In this document: piece after piece, positions 22,101 to 35,187 of the stretch | How positions within the stretch are numbered: position 1 is the first letter of the stretch | How the letters are laid out: each line of letters starts with the position of its first letter | Assembly (NCBI RefSeq): GCF_964204865.1 | Contig: NC_135254.1 | Location: 23,283,313 to 23,347,312 of the forward strand | Reading direction: 5' to 3' | DNA from: Styela clava | Taxonomy: Eukaryota; Chordata; Ascidiacea; Stolidobranchia; Styelidae | Length of the DNA: 64,000 nucleotides | Program-made: the position numbers and the translations under genes | Notes under the pieces: generated by a model | What the model was told of the DNA's origin: nothing | The model's database searches: none | What the model saw: only the letters and a program-made list of their open reading frames with translations

Positions 22101-25100
22101 AGATCCTTCTAATTTGATCCATTCTTTAATCAAGTTTCTGTTGTCGTTTCGTCCACCGAGTGAGTCGTCCACATCACCGTATTCCTCGTCTTTATAACCC
22201 TTTGGTCGCATGAAAGCTCGACCTCCGCCAAGAAGTACCTAGATGTGATACGAAATAGTTCTCACAGTTTATCCTCGTCAAAATTGAAAAAAAAAGTAGA
22301 GCTCAATAATATTATATGTCCATTTTTTTCTGGCTGTTAAAGAATGATAAAAATACCCAGCGAACTGCGATCATCCATTCGCCACCAACCATTTTTGCAA
22401 CCGTGTTGCTCAAGTTTTGCAAATGGTCACTTTGAGCGGGCGACAGATAGCGGTCTGGGACAGTAGCCGATTCTCGACACGCAAAAACGGTGTAGGAGGC
22501 AACCAGAGACTGTTAATTTGTGGATCTAGAAATACCTACATTAATTTTTCGTCCATGTTCAATAAGTTGTGAACCAATATCTTTACACCCATTTAATTTT
22601 GCTTCTTCTGTTAAGTCTGCGTCAGTTTTCCATTGACGGTTTGGTGCGTGGGCGTACGCACTTGCTGGCGTTGCGTGGGTGAGGTAAGTTGATGTCACTA
22701 TTCCAGTGGATTTACCTACAGAGGGAAAATATTAAAAATTCACAATTTACTTTGTCAAATTTTCAGTATTTTGCATGGCTGTTACAAGTATGATTCGAGT
22801 TGCAATAACGCAGTTAGGCAGAATGTTGTAATATAAAGCAAACCATTTGATTAGACATCCAATTAAATGCCATACAGATATCCTCTATTTTTCGCTAACT
22901 TGAATGAATATTCGAGCAATTGATTTAATATAATGTGAAGCAATTTTCAATGTCTTTAAAAGTTGTTATTGACTATATATAAAATATTAAAATTGCTTAA
23001 AATATAATAAATATAATACAGCCTTAAAATTGAAATTAACAATTTAATGGATTTACTCTCCGTACATTGAAAATTGTTGAAATATGTTGCTTGGTAAGAA
23101 AAATTAGCAGAAGTATTCTATAGGAAATATCAATAATAAATTAAATTCGGTTCAAAGAATTATATTTCAAAAGTATTGTTTCGTGTTTATTGGATGCCAA
23201 ATTTCGACGTTGAATTGTGAGTGTTAAAACTATTACATTAATATATAGAGAAATTGTGGACCTCCGAAAGTTTGCACACCAAGATGGCGCACAACCTGAA
23301 CTCAGGTTGTGTACCAGGTCCGGGTTCAGGTTATGCGACATCTTGATGCGCATACTTCAGGAGTACCGAAATTGTTTTAGCTTTGGACGTTTTATAAAGA
23401 AGAATTCCATCTTACCTTGGTCCGCTGAATATTCTAAAATCGTCTTAATTTCGTTTCCAATACTCGATGAACAGTTATTGTGTACAGCTTGTCCACTCAA
23501 ACCAACCATTTTACTGTTGGTTTTTACTCCAGTGTTCAATGCTGTTCCCGTGCCTGCACTGTCCGGTGCTTGGCTATTTACTGAAATATAATATGAATAC
23601 TACTAATAATACAAAAATATACCACAAAGTCTATCAAGCCGATTGCAATCTTTCTGATATTTTTCTCATGTTATTATCAGGGATTTAGCGATTAGTCATT
23701 ACAAAAATGGGACAGGATTTGCGATGAAAAAACAGATGTAAAAAAACGTAAGATTTACCCTGAAACGAAACCAAATCTTATCTATTTGCTACTTATAGTG
23801 TTCGTGCATGCTTTTGCATTCAATACTTACATGTATAAACTTTACTCAGTCCAACGTAAGGAAATTTATCCATAGTTGTCTGAAATTCTTCTCCAGAAGT
23901 TCCGTACTTTTGTCCTTTGTAAATTCTGCCTGTTATATACGTGAAATTTAATGTTAATAATATGTATTCAATATATAACCTTCTGATTCTAAATTTCTTC
24001 GCCGCAAAATGCTTACCCGCTGTCATTGTTGCCACATCCATTCCATCTCCAATTATCAAAATCACATTTTTTGCAGGTTTTGTGTTTGGCGTCAAACGTT
24101 TCAATGATTCTCGCAATCTAGTGTTTGCATCGTGCATCCAATATTCAGGATATTTTTCTAGTTCTAAAGATTAAAAGGCGAAATGACATCAAAATAAAAA
24201 ATATTGAAAACTCCCGGCATCACCTTTAATTTTTGGTGGCCAATACTCGCAATGTGCTGAGAAATGATGTTTTTTTTTTATAATTTGTGATATGTATTCC
24301 TCAAACGCTCTACTACGATAACATAATATAAATATATCATGCCTACCACATAAAATTGTGCAGTTCAAACTAGATTGTTAATTAAACAATACAATTAACG
24401 CAATTTTTGATTTATATATACTGGGTTCATTCGGCAGAGAAACGGTCTTGGCAAAATAACGGTTTTCGGCGATGAATTCATAAGTTATATATAAGGTATA
24501 TGGGATACCAAAAAAGACATACTAAACAAACTCGTCGGAATTTGTGCTGGGCTTTCGCTATAAACACTTCTTTTACAGCAAATATGAGGCATATAATGGG
24601 AGGGCGGGCGAAAGTATTATGTTATTCATGACCTTAGGTTTGTTCATTATAGGCAGAAGCGGAATTTTCCGTTAAAACATAATACATTATTCATGGCGAC
24701 AGTAATATATTCTTGAACTCCAGGAAAGCTGCTTAAATATGCATTGTAAAGGCCTTTGCGTACATGTGCACGCATTCATATTTTTAATATTCGTCAAATT
24801 TTGGCATTTCGAAAATTTTTAAGGATTTAAAGCTATATTAAATGCGCGCCAGGAAAACAGTGAACAATATTTTTGCTCTCGCCAAAAAAAAAAAATTCCC
24901 GTTTTTATTCTGATATATTGTGTAATTTTTTCGCAGACTAATTTTTGTGCAAACAGTGAAGCATATGTGTCAAAAATATAAAAACCATGAAAAGATTATT
25001 TCGTCAAAAATCGATGGTTATAATCTATTAAACAATATTTGGTATATATACTGAAATAATTTGTATTTGAAGGTATATTTAAATCACTTTTAAAATAATC

Positions 25101-26277
25101 AGATAGGAGGCCTAACTCCACCACTATAGATGCATTTATTTGTGTATATACTCTAGACTGGAGTCTAGACTCGAATGATCAGCTGAAATCGTATGACGTA
25201 ATTTTTCTCTACACAGGCGACGTGAAAAGTTTTGGGTTTTTTGTTATTGAATAAATGACGTAACAAGTGCGTCACAATGCACTCAACACCGTCACATAGT
25301 CCGGTAAAGCGTATTTTCAAACTTGAATTGAACGAACTTGGCTTTGGTGAATCAGAATCAAGCGTGTATACGTCGTGTACATCAGGTATTTGTATCAAAA
25401 TTTGTATTTGAATCAACAGTTCACACAGAGTATGTATTTTGTCAATACGGGAGAATTAATTCTCGATATACTCAACGTCACAGACACATATGAAAAGAAC
25501 AAATGAAATGCCAAAACCCACAAAGTCATTTTTAACGAAGCATACCCTTATTCATCCGCATTTTAACTGTCTGTTATCTGGAAGAAATATCGCTAATATT
25601 TCTATTCTTGATATTGTTCAAAAAAAGAAAGAATTATACAAACAAATGTATAATTAATGACCAACAAACGTGAATAACTTTTAGTAAGTGAGTCATCGGC
25701 AGTCATATAGAATAAAAGTTTATCTCTTATGAATATAAATTAGTAAATATTACTCAAAATATAGTTTATGTTACATTACGTAATCTGGTTTAAAATGACT
25801 CATATAGGGCATATACCTTTGGTGTATAATTATGTAAAGATATATTTGTTGAAATAAATAAAATTTGTTCATAATGATCAGTCAAATTGGTAACGATACT
25901 GAATGTTTTTTACATTTAATGCTTATGCGTTGCACGGTGCAAAAACTGAACATATTGCCATGTAATTTTTTTTAGCGTGTCAGAAATCACGTTACCGCGC
26001 GTACCCCTACTGTTTGAATATTCCCTACATCGTTTCACAAATCTGAACAGAACAGCGAGTTCGGATTTGATACATAATATTATTGATACAAATATTATAT
26101 TACTTTCATAACGGGGCCATTACAGAGATATCCCCCATGCTGAGGAAATAACATTACTAATCGATATAAATAAAATATTGTTTTTAACAGTAAACGTTCC
26201 AACATACCTTTGTGCGGTGGATCCAAGCAGATGCATGTTTTGAAAACTAGCATTGCTAATATGGCTCTAATAATCAT
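17654..26277 (-). CDS. alkaline phosphatase with C-terminal stalk and transmembrane anchor
   Basis: Alkaline phosphatases hydrolyse phosphomonoesters outside the cell using two Zn and one Mg. Exons: 26277-26208, 24163-24017, 23929-23831, 23580-23416, 22715-22540, 22238-22090, 21895-21745, 21631-21497, 20928-20820, 20449-20315, 19995-19834, 19498-19403, 19191-17654. They total 3132 nt, 1043 residues, with every phase matching. Seen: a signal peptide ([17 protein letters not shown]), GDGM metal Asp, [10 protein letters not shown] with the catalytic Ser, [26 protein letters not shown] and [11 protein letters not shown], so all ligand positions are kept. GDGMDV has Asp where Gly is usual. After YASCV, where other ALPs add a short GPI-signal tail, a Cys-containing exon and a 512-codon exon follow: basic stalk, membrane helix (about residues 944-967) and cytoplasmic tail. 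A SINE lies in intron 8 and a MITE in intron 4. The paralogue class (intestinal or tissue-nonspecific) cannot be told. Confidence 0.87.
20995..21296 (+). repeat. tRNA-derived SINE in ALP intron 8
   Basis: A B-box-like promoter word, GGTTCGAATCC, lies at about 21022, preceded by ctgattactctgcgtggg. The unrelated body (gtaaccgctggtcggtt, accggacgagaggcag) follows, then the tail gataaatatgtaaatcctat plus cctatccta. The A-box head is missing here but present in the copy at 32709-32931. It lies between ALP exons 8 and 9, antisense to the gene. Confidence 0.8.
21330..21410. repeat. dispersed repeat shared with 43150-43235 (inverse orientation)
   Basis: The words acttatcgattttaatcggt and aagtatgttgataggtattt plus gtctgtctgt reappear as the reverse complement at 43150-43235. 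This is an unclassified interspersed repeat; its borders are not resolved. Confidence 0.65.
23258..23372. repeat. foldback MITE, short AAGATGGCG family, in ALP intron 4
   Basis: The imperfect inverted arms are ttgcacaccaagatggcgca / acatcttgatgcgcatactt. Near the centre, acctgaactcaggttgtg is itself a small hairpin. It is a diverged copy of the family at 38999-39089, and its flanks are related to those of the long family. Confidence 0.7.
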
Positions 26278-27201
26278 AATGATGTAACAGGAGCGTCTCG
26301 GTACGTTATTATCATATATATAATTTACTTCTCAATGAGCAAAAAACTGTAACAAGGAAGTTATTCCTAAGCAACTTTGATAAATTGTGAGTGATATATT
26401 AATCAAAGTTGAGTATTAGAAGTATGTTGAATCTTCATCACGCATCATCTGCCTCGACTGTTTTTTTTTTATTGAGTACTCTCTCCACTTTTAGTTTGAA
26501 GTTTCGAAACCTTGCTTTGAACTAACTTGAAATAATTGATATTCCGAATTTTATACATTTTATGTATGGATCTATACCCTCCTAGTGTGGCTCATTCCAT
26601 TCAAGAATTAATAAATTAAAACCAGATGATTATGCTGAAACTGAATAAACTGAGTTGTTGTAACCAATCTCATTCAACTATATTCTATTTATATAATTTC
26701 CACTAGTATTCATATTTCAACTATAGAAACAATGATAATCTCTGACAAAGACTGTCCACACGTGAGTCGTTTATTCCCGTTGCCGGAAATTTTCATTCGT
26801 AACCTTCCATTACCCACTTGTATAAGCTTCTCTTGCCTATTCTCCAGTCTCTCATTATTATAATCTCACTTACGCTCTTACCGCTTTCCTATTGAGTCAA
26901 TTAAAATTGAATTGCACCTCCTTCACTATGAAGAATACACGTTTACGCGTGCAAGCTGCTCAAGTTGGGCATATTTCATCGTTGTTATAATGTATTTTGT
27001 TGTTTTGGAAACCGTATTTTCTTCCCTGAATTATGCATAAGTTGGCTGCATGTTGGCAGTATATATGCGAGAGTATTATACCTTCAAAAATATTCATTAT
27101 TGTTGCGTGATTTCAACGTTACTCTTTTTTTTCTGATACTGTACTATTTTCGCATTGAAAAGCACATACCACCGACAGACAGACGTTTTGCTTGATTTGG
27201 T
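26278..27201. other. intergenic, upstream of ALP
   Basis: This is the expected promoter region of ALP. I see AT-rich sequence and a poly(T) run near 26460, and no gene or defined control element. Confidence 0.3.
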
Positions 27202-27430
27202 ACTCCCGAAGTATGTGAACCAATTGGCGGACACCCGCACGTAGTATGTGTACCGAGTTGGGGTTAAGCCAGAATTGTATATAAATTTTCCTTATTTTAG
27301 TTCTATTATGAGTTCGGGGACTAGCCAAGTGACTCCCGTAGTGTTTATACCTGAACTTATGACCTAACCCTAACCTGGTACACATACTACGTTCCGGTGT
27401 CCGCCATCTTGGTTCGCATACTTCGGGAGT
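27202..27430. repeat. foldback MITE, long version (second copy)
   Basis: It begins ACTCCCGAAGTATGTGAACC and ends with GGTTCGCATACTTCGGGAGT. The right arm keeps CCGCCATCTTGG intact, while the left arm has a mutated centre (caattggcggac). The core again has cctaaccctaacctgg. Same family as 2924-3152. Confidence 0.85.
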
Positions 27431-30400
27431 ATCACTAATTTTATTCAAAGAAACACACAAGGTTAAATAATGCCCTTCGTTTTTGTCATCATGAATATAG
27501 GGGGCTATGAAGTAAAATCGGAACCTTTTTATGTAACCAAATAAAACTTTATCATGATAGTAAAAAATACATAAAATATATATTATAATAAAAACTTAAA
27601 TTTATTATGCGCCACCCTCCTTCTTAACGTGTTAAAAACAAGTTGATTGCTCTCCCCGAGGTACAGCGAAATCAGCGTTGTTTGGCTCAAGATAAATTTT
27701 GCAATCCTTTTTTGTAAACGCTCGCTCAGAAGCACAAGAAACGATGAAACGTAAATTGTTCATCCCAACCCGGCATTATATAGAGAAATTTGAACCTCAG
27801 ATTAGATAAAAGTTTATTTATTTAATTAACTTATAAATGTGGATATAACTCTCGTATTTATTGAAGTCATTTTTATTTAAAAATCGTGTCCAATAGAAGA
27901 CTTTTTCTATTATTATACCAATGCTCTCAGGGATTTGGCTAAACCAATTGGCACGGTATAATTGCATGATTTGGTTTAAATAGACAGATCCGTACTGGTA
28001 AAAAGTATATTACCTACGTCAATTGTCTAATGGCTGGGACATGCTTGCACGTGCATAATCGAAAACAAAAAATGTAAGCATACATATTTGATCAATTACA
28101 AACAATAGATGCAATGCCCTTTCTAGGTTATTGAAATTTCGGTAGTGTTCACTAATTTTGCATGTTTGATTAAATTTAAATTAAGTTCAAAAAAGTTTGC
28201 CACTGATATTTAATTGCTGGTAGAAATCCAGAAGTTACAATAAAATGCAAACCTTTTTGTTTTTTTCTGCGCAAATTGAAACTAGTTTACGTATTAAATA
28301 AATACCATCGTAAATGAGATTACGTACTAAATATTATGTTACCACTTTACGCATGAAGTATACTGTCATTGCGGGAAATTTGAATAAAAAAATTTTGCAC
28401 TTTTGGATTTGGCTCAAATTGGATGGAATTGTATGTGGTATATGACCATGAATGACCTTGATTTATTTGCTTGGAAAGTTTGTACGCATATGGCCTAATA
28501 CAAATGCCAATTTGTAAATTTTATCATTGTACATATTTCTGTGGGAATGAACTGTTATGACTTGAGGTTCGAGTTCATTCGCGTTGAGGTGATGTGAAAA
28601 ATAAAAGATTTTCTTCAAACAATCAGATTGGTTTCTTAAAAAAAAAATATTGAGTTGTCATTGCTATATTATAGCATTTTATTGACTCAAGACAATTGTG
28701 TCATCAGTTCTAATTAGAAGCATTATTTCAAGCAGAAATCACTTGCACACATCAGTATTAACAAGTTTAATTCTTCGCCTCAGTAGATTTCTGGCGAATC
28801 ATCTAAATAACCAACGGTATACTGAAAAGGTCGAGAGCCACTGGCCTCGGTAACGATAATAAACACCTCCATGCAAGTAATAGAAAAATTAGAATGACCT
28901 ACGCGTTTGTGAAACGCGCATATCAAAAGCGCGCATGGATTTGTTCGGTTTGGCTTTGAAGTCACATTATAAATATATTTTACATTCTTCTCCATATTCC
29001 AAAGGACCATACCCAACTTTTGAGAATGAAAACTATTTAGTTTATTGACTTTAAAATCGCATCATAATTCATTGGAATAAAATAAGGTTTAACGCAAATT
29101 TTACTCCTTCAAATAATTTTGAATTATACCGACGTCGACGCGAAAACCGAAACGTGACTGCTTGCCAAAAAATTAAATTGTAATTATGTCATAATGCACT
29201 CTCATATACAGCGTGCATTATTTTCTAATACGCAAACAAAACGTATACTTTACGTCTAACTTTCCCCAGTCGCTGACGTGGAAAGTCGTTTGCATCAAAT
29301 GATATGCAAACAGTATGATAAACAAATTGTATCCTCTGCCAAAGCAACGGCATTCACATACGTAATAGTAAATCTTTTTTCGGTGGCTCATTCCGTCAGC
29401 AATACATACTCGTATGTGCATAAACAGGCGAACTTTAATACGTAAACCAAACGAAGTCATCCAGCTATCCCCAATTACTAGGGAATATAGAAGTTCTTGC
29501 AGCGAGCAGTCGAGGTTATTCCATACATGTTAGAACGTGTTTTTTGTTTTGTATTTCATTTGTGCGTAAAGTGGTCAATTTTTCAATATCTCGGCTAGGG
29601 TTAGCCATAAATTCACTACCTTGCAACAACTTTTACTAAGTTATTATAGATAGAACAATAATTTGTTGAATGACTTCTGTAACTAGGCACAAATATAAGT
29701 TAAAATGCCCTATAGCAATCACAATATTAGCACCAATAATAGGCCAATGTTGGTAAAGTTTTCCAATTTTTTTTATATTGTATCTAGTTTCACATCATAA
29801 TTTTTATTCGTAGCCCACACGTGATTATCATCGCCAATTGATATTATTTATTGATCGATCGAATTATTCAAAAAAAAAGACTTACTCTCCTATTTCAGTT
29901 TTTGTTTTAGGGTTTTTATTTTTAGCGTAATATGTCATGATTGTAGATTTTTAACTCGCATATATGTACACTTGAAAACCTCTGATGACGACTGTAAAAT
30001 TGGATTGGCGTGGATTGGGAATAATCCAGTAGTGACAGCCTATAATTTGCAATATCCAATTCGAAGTTATTTTTACATATTTTAAAATTTCCAAGCACAT
30101 GAGTAACATATACATTTGCAAATAACGTAATTTAATAAGCTGTCATCGCAACTTAAATACGCATTAGTACGCACGAAATTTACGTTCACGTAATCGAAAA
30201 TAGAAAGTTTGAAGTTGTGTTTTTATTTGTTGTTTATTTTAACTTCCATTTTGCACCATTTACGTATACTAATGCATTCGTTTACATTATACATATATCA
30301 ACATCGTAAGACGCACTGTCAAATAATGAATGCACGAGCTATAATTTCGATGTTGTGCGTGAAAATCGTCAAATTCTAGCATACATACCTTTCTTGGGCA

Positions 30401-31361
30401 AGAACCAAATATTGATTATTTTGCATCATGTTCTATTTTGATCACTTATATATAAACACAGATCCTTCAATAAGATTGTTTATTTTTCCAACCATAAATG
30501 CACAAAATATGATCTATAATGTTCGGAATAAGACAGGGATGGCGAACCACTGACGTCAAGTCACAAAATAATGCAAGAAACATACAAACTTAAGTGATAA
30601 AAATTGATAATATAGTCGTTCTTGTTTCAATCTAACAAAAATTGAACTACTGTTTTCTGATATGGATGTTGTATGTGTTAAGCTCGAACTACACAATGAA
30701 ATCAACCAAGAATGGTACGATTTGCTGAAAAGATACAATAGTATGTTTCTCATTGAAGAACGATTCGATAAAAATATCTATGGCCCACAGTCTTCTTTTC
30801 AATGATACAAATAATGTTTTTGACCCATTCATCAAAATGGTTCGACATCCCTGGAATAGGACCCACGTAAAAATCAATGCAATTCAAATTTTGAATTTTC
30901 AGGTTCGCTTAATTTATGTCGAACATGCGCACACAAGTGAATGGGATTTGAAATTTGTACTAGTCGGCAGGTACCGTACCGTAAAGGTGCCTGTAGCTTT
31001 GAATTTCTCAGCAATGACTCGATCATCCATTGTCCAAACAGCGCCAAAATTGCTCGGTAAGACTTTCGTGTGGTACCCAACCTTTCCAGCTAGACGACAT
31101 GTACCGTGATTAGTAAATATATTTAGGTGATACGGGCGTCAATAATATTTTTCTTTTTATAGCTATTTTGATAATAATACATCGGAATGAGTAGTTGACC
31201 CGCTGGTACGCGAATCGGATTTTTTGCAAAGCTGCGAGAAATTATATTATTTTGTATCAGTGTAGCCGCTTGGTTACTGAATATACGAAGCAAAGTTGCT
31301 TTTTTTTGGCGATTGGCATTTGGATTAGGTGTATGGTATTAATTACTAGACGGTGTCTTGG
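27431..31361. other. 3.9-kb stretch with no recognised gene
   Basis: AT-rich, with only short open frames. At about 30874-31110 on the minus strand a frame reads VGYHTKVLPSNFGAVWTMDD... for some 60 codons. I could not assign it to a family or find convincing splice sites. Otherwise nothing is seen. Confidence 0.3.
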
Positions 31362-31854
31362 CTAGGTATGGCGGAATCGAGTCCGGATTCGATTAAAGAA
31401 TCGATTCGTCGCAGAATCGATTCTCGAGGTTAAAACTTGCATTGCAAACAATGTTTTGTGGAAATTCCTCCACATATATATGTGTAAACTGCTTTACTGC
31501 TATGTTGAGTTGCTACGACGTCGCAAACTTCACTATATATATATATATTTTCGCTATAAGGCTTTTACGTTCATTCATCTAAAATCGCTGTGGGTTCTGA
31601 GGGGCACGTTTTTTTGTGCGATTTTGTTTCTTGTGAGAGATTGGATACACATACAACTTAGTTTCGACCTTCTTGTCCGTCGAGATATTTGAACATCGCT
31701 CTCTCGTTTGATACCATAATACGGTACTACCTAGGTGGGTATGTTTTCTCGATAATATGTCGTGGAATCGAGATTCGGAATCGAGAATTTAAATCAAAAA
31801 TTTAGGAATCGGGAGAATCGAATACTTGTAAGTAGGTCATACTTAGCATCCTTA
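31362..31854. repeat. probable hAT-like MITE rich in GAATCGATTC words
   Basis: The left end is ctaggtatggcggaatcga. The right end is the approximate inverse (cttagcatccttag), preceded by gggagaatcgaatac. GAATCGA words recur near both ends. The target duplication is unclear (TCTTGG against TCCTGG), so the borders are approximate. Confidence 0.45.
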
Positions 31855-32708
31855 GTCCTGGCCGAGTAATTTCACTTCAGGTTTCGATCAGTTGCGAAAG
31901 CGCTTTGTTAATTCAAGCAAGAATCTAAAATCTACGAGTATAGGCTACGTGTTTTGTCCAGGTCGCTCCACATAAAAGTGAACATTTTCGTATTCTAATA
32001 TTACGTATTTAGACGTTTCATACATAATTTCATAGCGTTCTGAGCAGTCAAAGACAAAACCACAACAAGTTCTAGCATAATGAAAGGCACTTGAAAGATG
32101 TGGACCCGTACACGTTTTTTCCTATTTTACTTTCATGCCCTTGTTCTACTTTCGAATTAATAATGCAACAATCTGTTATATGTTAACATTGAACCAAAAA
32201 TTACAAAGACATTGTTGGAATATACTAATTAAGATTTTAAATTTATGTATATTTAGAAGCAATCTTACTAATTCCGAAGTATCGTACACTCCCTTGCAAT
32301 CTACTACATTTCATCAAGTCCGCCTTTGTTTTGCCAAAGAACCGTTATAATTCTGATCTGAGAGATTTTACCGGGGTTTTCATACGATGCCATGTGTTAT
32401 CAAATCGTCTGAGGATGCCCCGTTTTTCCGGCGCATTGCTGGACTCGTTTATATATTTTTTGGACAAATGTTCACCATGCAGTCGATATACAGGTAAATT
32501 GTTCCCATTGAGATAATTTAACTGATGTATATGGAGTACTGATTTTTGAAGTTGCTCAACGTTTCTAGTTGTGGGGTCGCGAGTACCTGTAGGCTTTGAT
32601 TTTATTGAAATTGGGGTCGCGAAAAAAAAAGTTTGGGAACCACTGAGTTAGACGACTGGACATCAGCGTATGGAAACATATTCGATTGCAACCTGTTGTT
32701 TACAGATA
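31855..32708. other. intergenic, with a hAT-type right end near 32570-32650
   Basis: ggggtcgcg words and tttgggaaccactgag at 32573-32647 resemble a hAT terminus (CAGTGGTTCCC on the other strand). I found no matching left end. No gene is seen. Confidence 0.35.
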
Positions 32709-32931
32709 AACAGACTCGGCGGTGTGGCGCGTCGTGCTAAGCGTATTGAATACGCTCGCCACCGCATCTCTGATTACCCTGCGTGGGCCGCAGGTTCGAA
32801 TCACATGCGGGGATATTTATGTGCGAGAGGATTGCTGGACTCCGCGGTAGGGTGGGTCATGTAACCGCTATTCGGTTACGGCTTCCTCCACAATCAAGTC
32901 CATGCTTCCGAAAAGAACTAACTAATGTATT
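32709..32931 (+). repeat. tRNA-derived SINE, copy with A and B boxes
   Basis: The tRNA-like head ggtgtggcgcgtcgtgctaa (A-box region) is followed by gcaggttcgaatcacatgcg (B box), then the same body as the 20995 copy (gtaaccgctattcggttacg, ggcttcctcca). It is truncated before the usual 3' tail. The head supports origin from a tRNA gene. Confidence 0.82.
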
Positions 32932-33263
32932 TATGCTGATTATGGTGTATACTTTGGATAATGTATTTGTGTTGATGTTTAGATCAGTTTTTAGAGATGA
33001 TTCAATGAATCATTATCGAGAATACAGAAATATTATTTACAGGTCGCAAAAATATGAGTATTACGACACAAATGTTGCACTGTTTCGCAAATTTTTCCAA
33101 ACTCTATATCATTATTGAGACAAATGCACAAACCTTTGATGCGAAGACGATATCAGTGAAATATTTTTATTAAAATGATATCCATTTTTGTCATCATGAT
33201 GTACACTTATAAAAAGTTTGTTTTTGCAACGTCCAGTGAAAGAATAGGTTAGACTGTGATTTT

Positions 33264-33479
33264 TTGAATTCAGTATGTCCTGCTGAAAACGATAATATGG
33301 GATGAAAACCACATAAGATCACTGTTATTTTTGTGTTCGACACTTAAAACACGGAAAGAAAAGTACTGAATTGTATTGAATTCGATATGTCGTCTTGAGA
33401 ATGATCATTCGCGAGGGAAGCCACATAAGATCATTAATATGTTTGTGTTCAGCCATCAAAATACGGAAAGAAAAGTACT
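33264..33479. repeat. diverged tandem duplication, unit about 112 bp
   Basis: Two units are adjacent: 33264-33366 and 33376-33479. Both start ttgaattc, contain ccacataagatca and tttgtgttc, and end acggaaagaaaagtact. Between those words they differ at many positions, so the duplication is old. Confidence 0.75.
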
Positions 33480-34745
33480 ATATAGAGTTTTGTAAATAAA
33501 GTGAAGATCTTCGCTGAATGTTCCACATCCGAACCACAGCTTTGCATAATGTCCTGGTATAAAAATAGACTTATCTCCATCTCTACGTCATATTATCGTC
33601 ATAATGCTTAACATTATACTGTTTGCCCTTCGGATATAACGTATTTAACTTTCAATTAATAATAGCTTAAGTACACCGGTGCCGTGATATTTTTTGCCTA
33701 ATCGATCCAAATGTAAACTACATTGTTATTAACCTTCGAATAACTCTTATAACTGCGGGACTCAGCATAATGACGATACTCCAAATGACACCGTTGGCCT
33801 TTCAACAAGATCGTATTTTGTCTGCAAATGACGGTGTTGATATTTACATTTCATTTTCTCGTTATACCTGATCATTGTCAAAGAAGACCACCGTGTTATA
33901 TAGGAAGAAGGTTACCCACTTTTCTATTTACTGTGTCTTAACCATGAGATTATCAACATTAGTTTAGAAATCTCGTCGAAACGTCGTATTTTATATCGGA
34001 AAATCCACTAATATTCGATTGATATATTTTTTCATAATTACCATGTAATATTAAAAATGTCATTATACAAATTTGGCAGTGAAATGACCATATTAGTTGA
34101 GCGATGTGACGATGATAAATCATGCGTATAGTGACAACGTGAATTAAAATACCAAATGATTTGAGGAAATATCGGAATTACCGGTTGAAGCATAATATTC
34201 TATAGGACGCTTTACACAAAAGTTATATTCTTCCTAGAAGTGCTGAATGAATAAAGATTTCATTTCATTCGTCGCCAACAAGTAAACCGCGAAAACCTCA
34301 CTATGACGAAACCATATAATACTGTATATCACTTGCACACTCCCAATGTGTTACCAGCTCTATGTGATTTTCGCCGTAAGTACCATAAAATATGTGCCGA
34401 TACAATATTAGATTTGTGTTTTCGGTTCGCGAAAATATAAATTACGCCTTAAATGGGGAACAGGCCAAGAGTTCTTTTCTTCAACACCTTCAGCAAATCG
34501 AGATAATTACACGCAATCATATTCCTTAAAGAGATGACGTGAAAAGTTTCGCGTTAGCATTTGCGCCGGGATTGCAATTCTTAGGCCAAAATTGCCAGCC
34601 ATACCGCATCGCAGTATAAGAGGCGTATCGCGATCAAAATTTTTGCATTCAAATATGTGTGCATTTCGACGTTTTTGTTGTCGAAGTATTGTATTGACGA
34701 CGACGCTGAGTTTAGCCGCTACCTAAACGGCACGGTTTGGCTACA
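33480..34745. other. intergenic, nothing recognised
   Basis: I see no gene, no intact repeat border and no RNA gene. Confidence 0.3.
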
Positions 34746-35187
34746 CAATGGTTCTCAAAGTGGGGTCCGGGGACCTGTTATATGTCTCATAAATTTGCAA
34801 ATACACATTTGTCGCCTTTTGCTGCTTCGCAATCACAGCCTTAGTCGTTAGGTAAGTGGAGCGTGGCCAGAGAGCCAATAACTTTCAGTTATTAGCCGTC
34901 AAATTTAGCTTTCAACATACAGCAACTGTAAGCTTATATTTTTACGTTTTCAGCTCTGTAATATTAATTCCAAGATACCTCCTAAGAAGAAATTTGTATG
35001 TGAAGTTAGGGTTTATCGTGATAAACGCAGATGGAGAAGAGATGTTTTTCACTATACTGTACCGTACAGCGCATTGATTTGTTGTTGTGATCTTTCAATA
35101 TTTTATTTTGGTGCATAAGACCGGGAATCATTAAAAAATTGCAAGGGGTCCGTCATGGAATTTTTTTAAAAAGCTTGGAAACCACTG
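34746..35187. repeat. non-autonomous hAT-type element (442 bp)
   Basis: The left end is CAATGGTTCTCAAAGTGGGG and the right end is the inverse type, GCTTGGAAACCACTG, with ggggtccg words inside both ends. The flanks share GGCTA (left tggctaca, right ggctagta), a decayed target duplication. There is no transposase. Confidence 0.65.
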
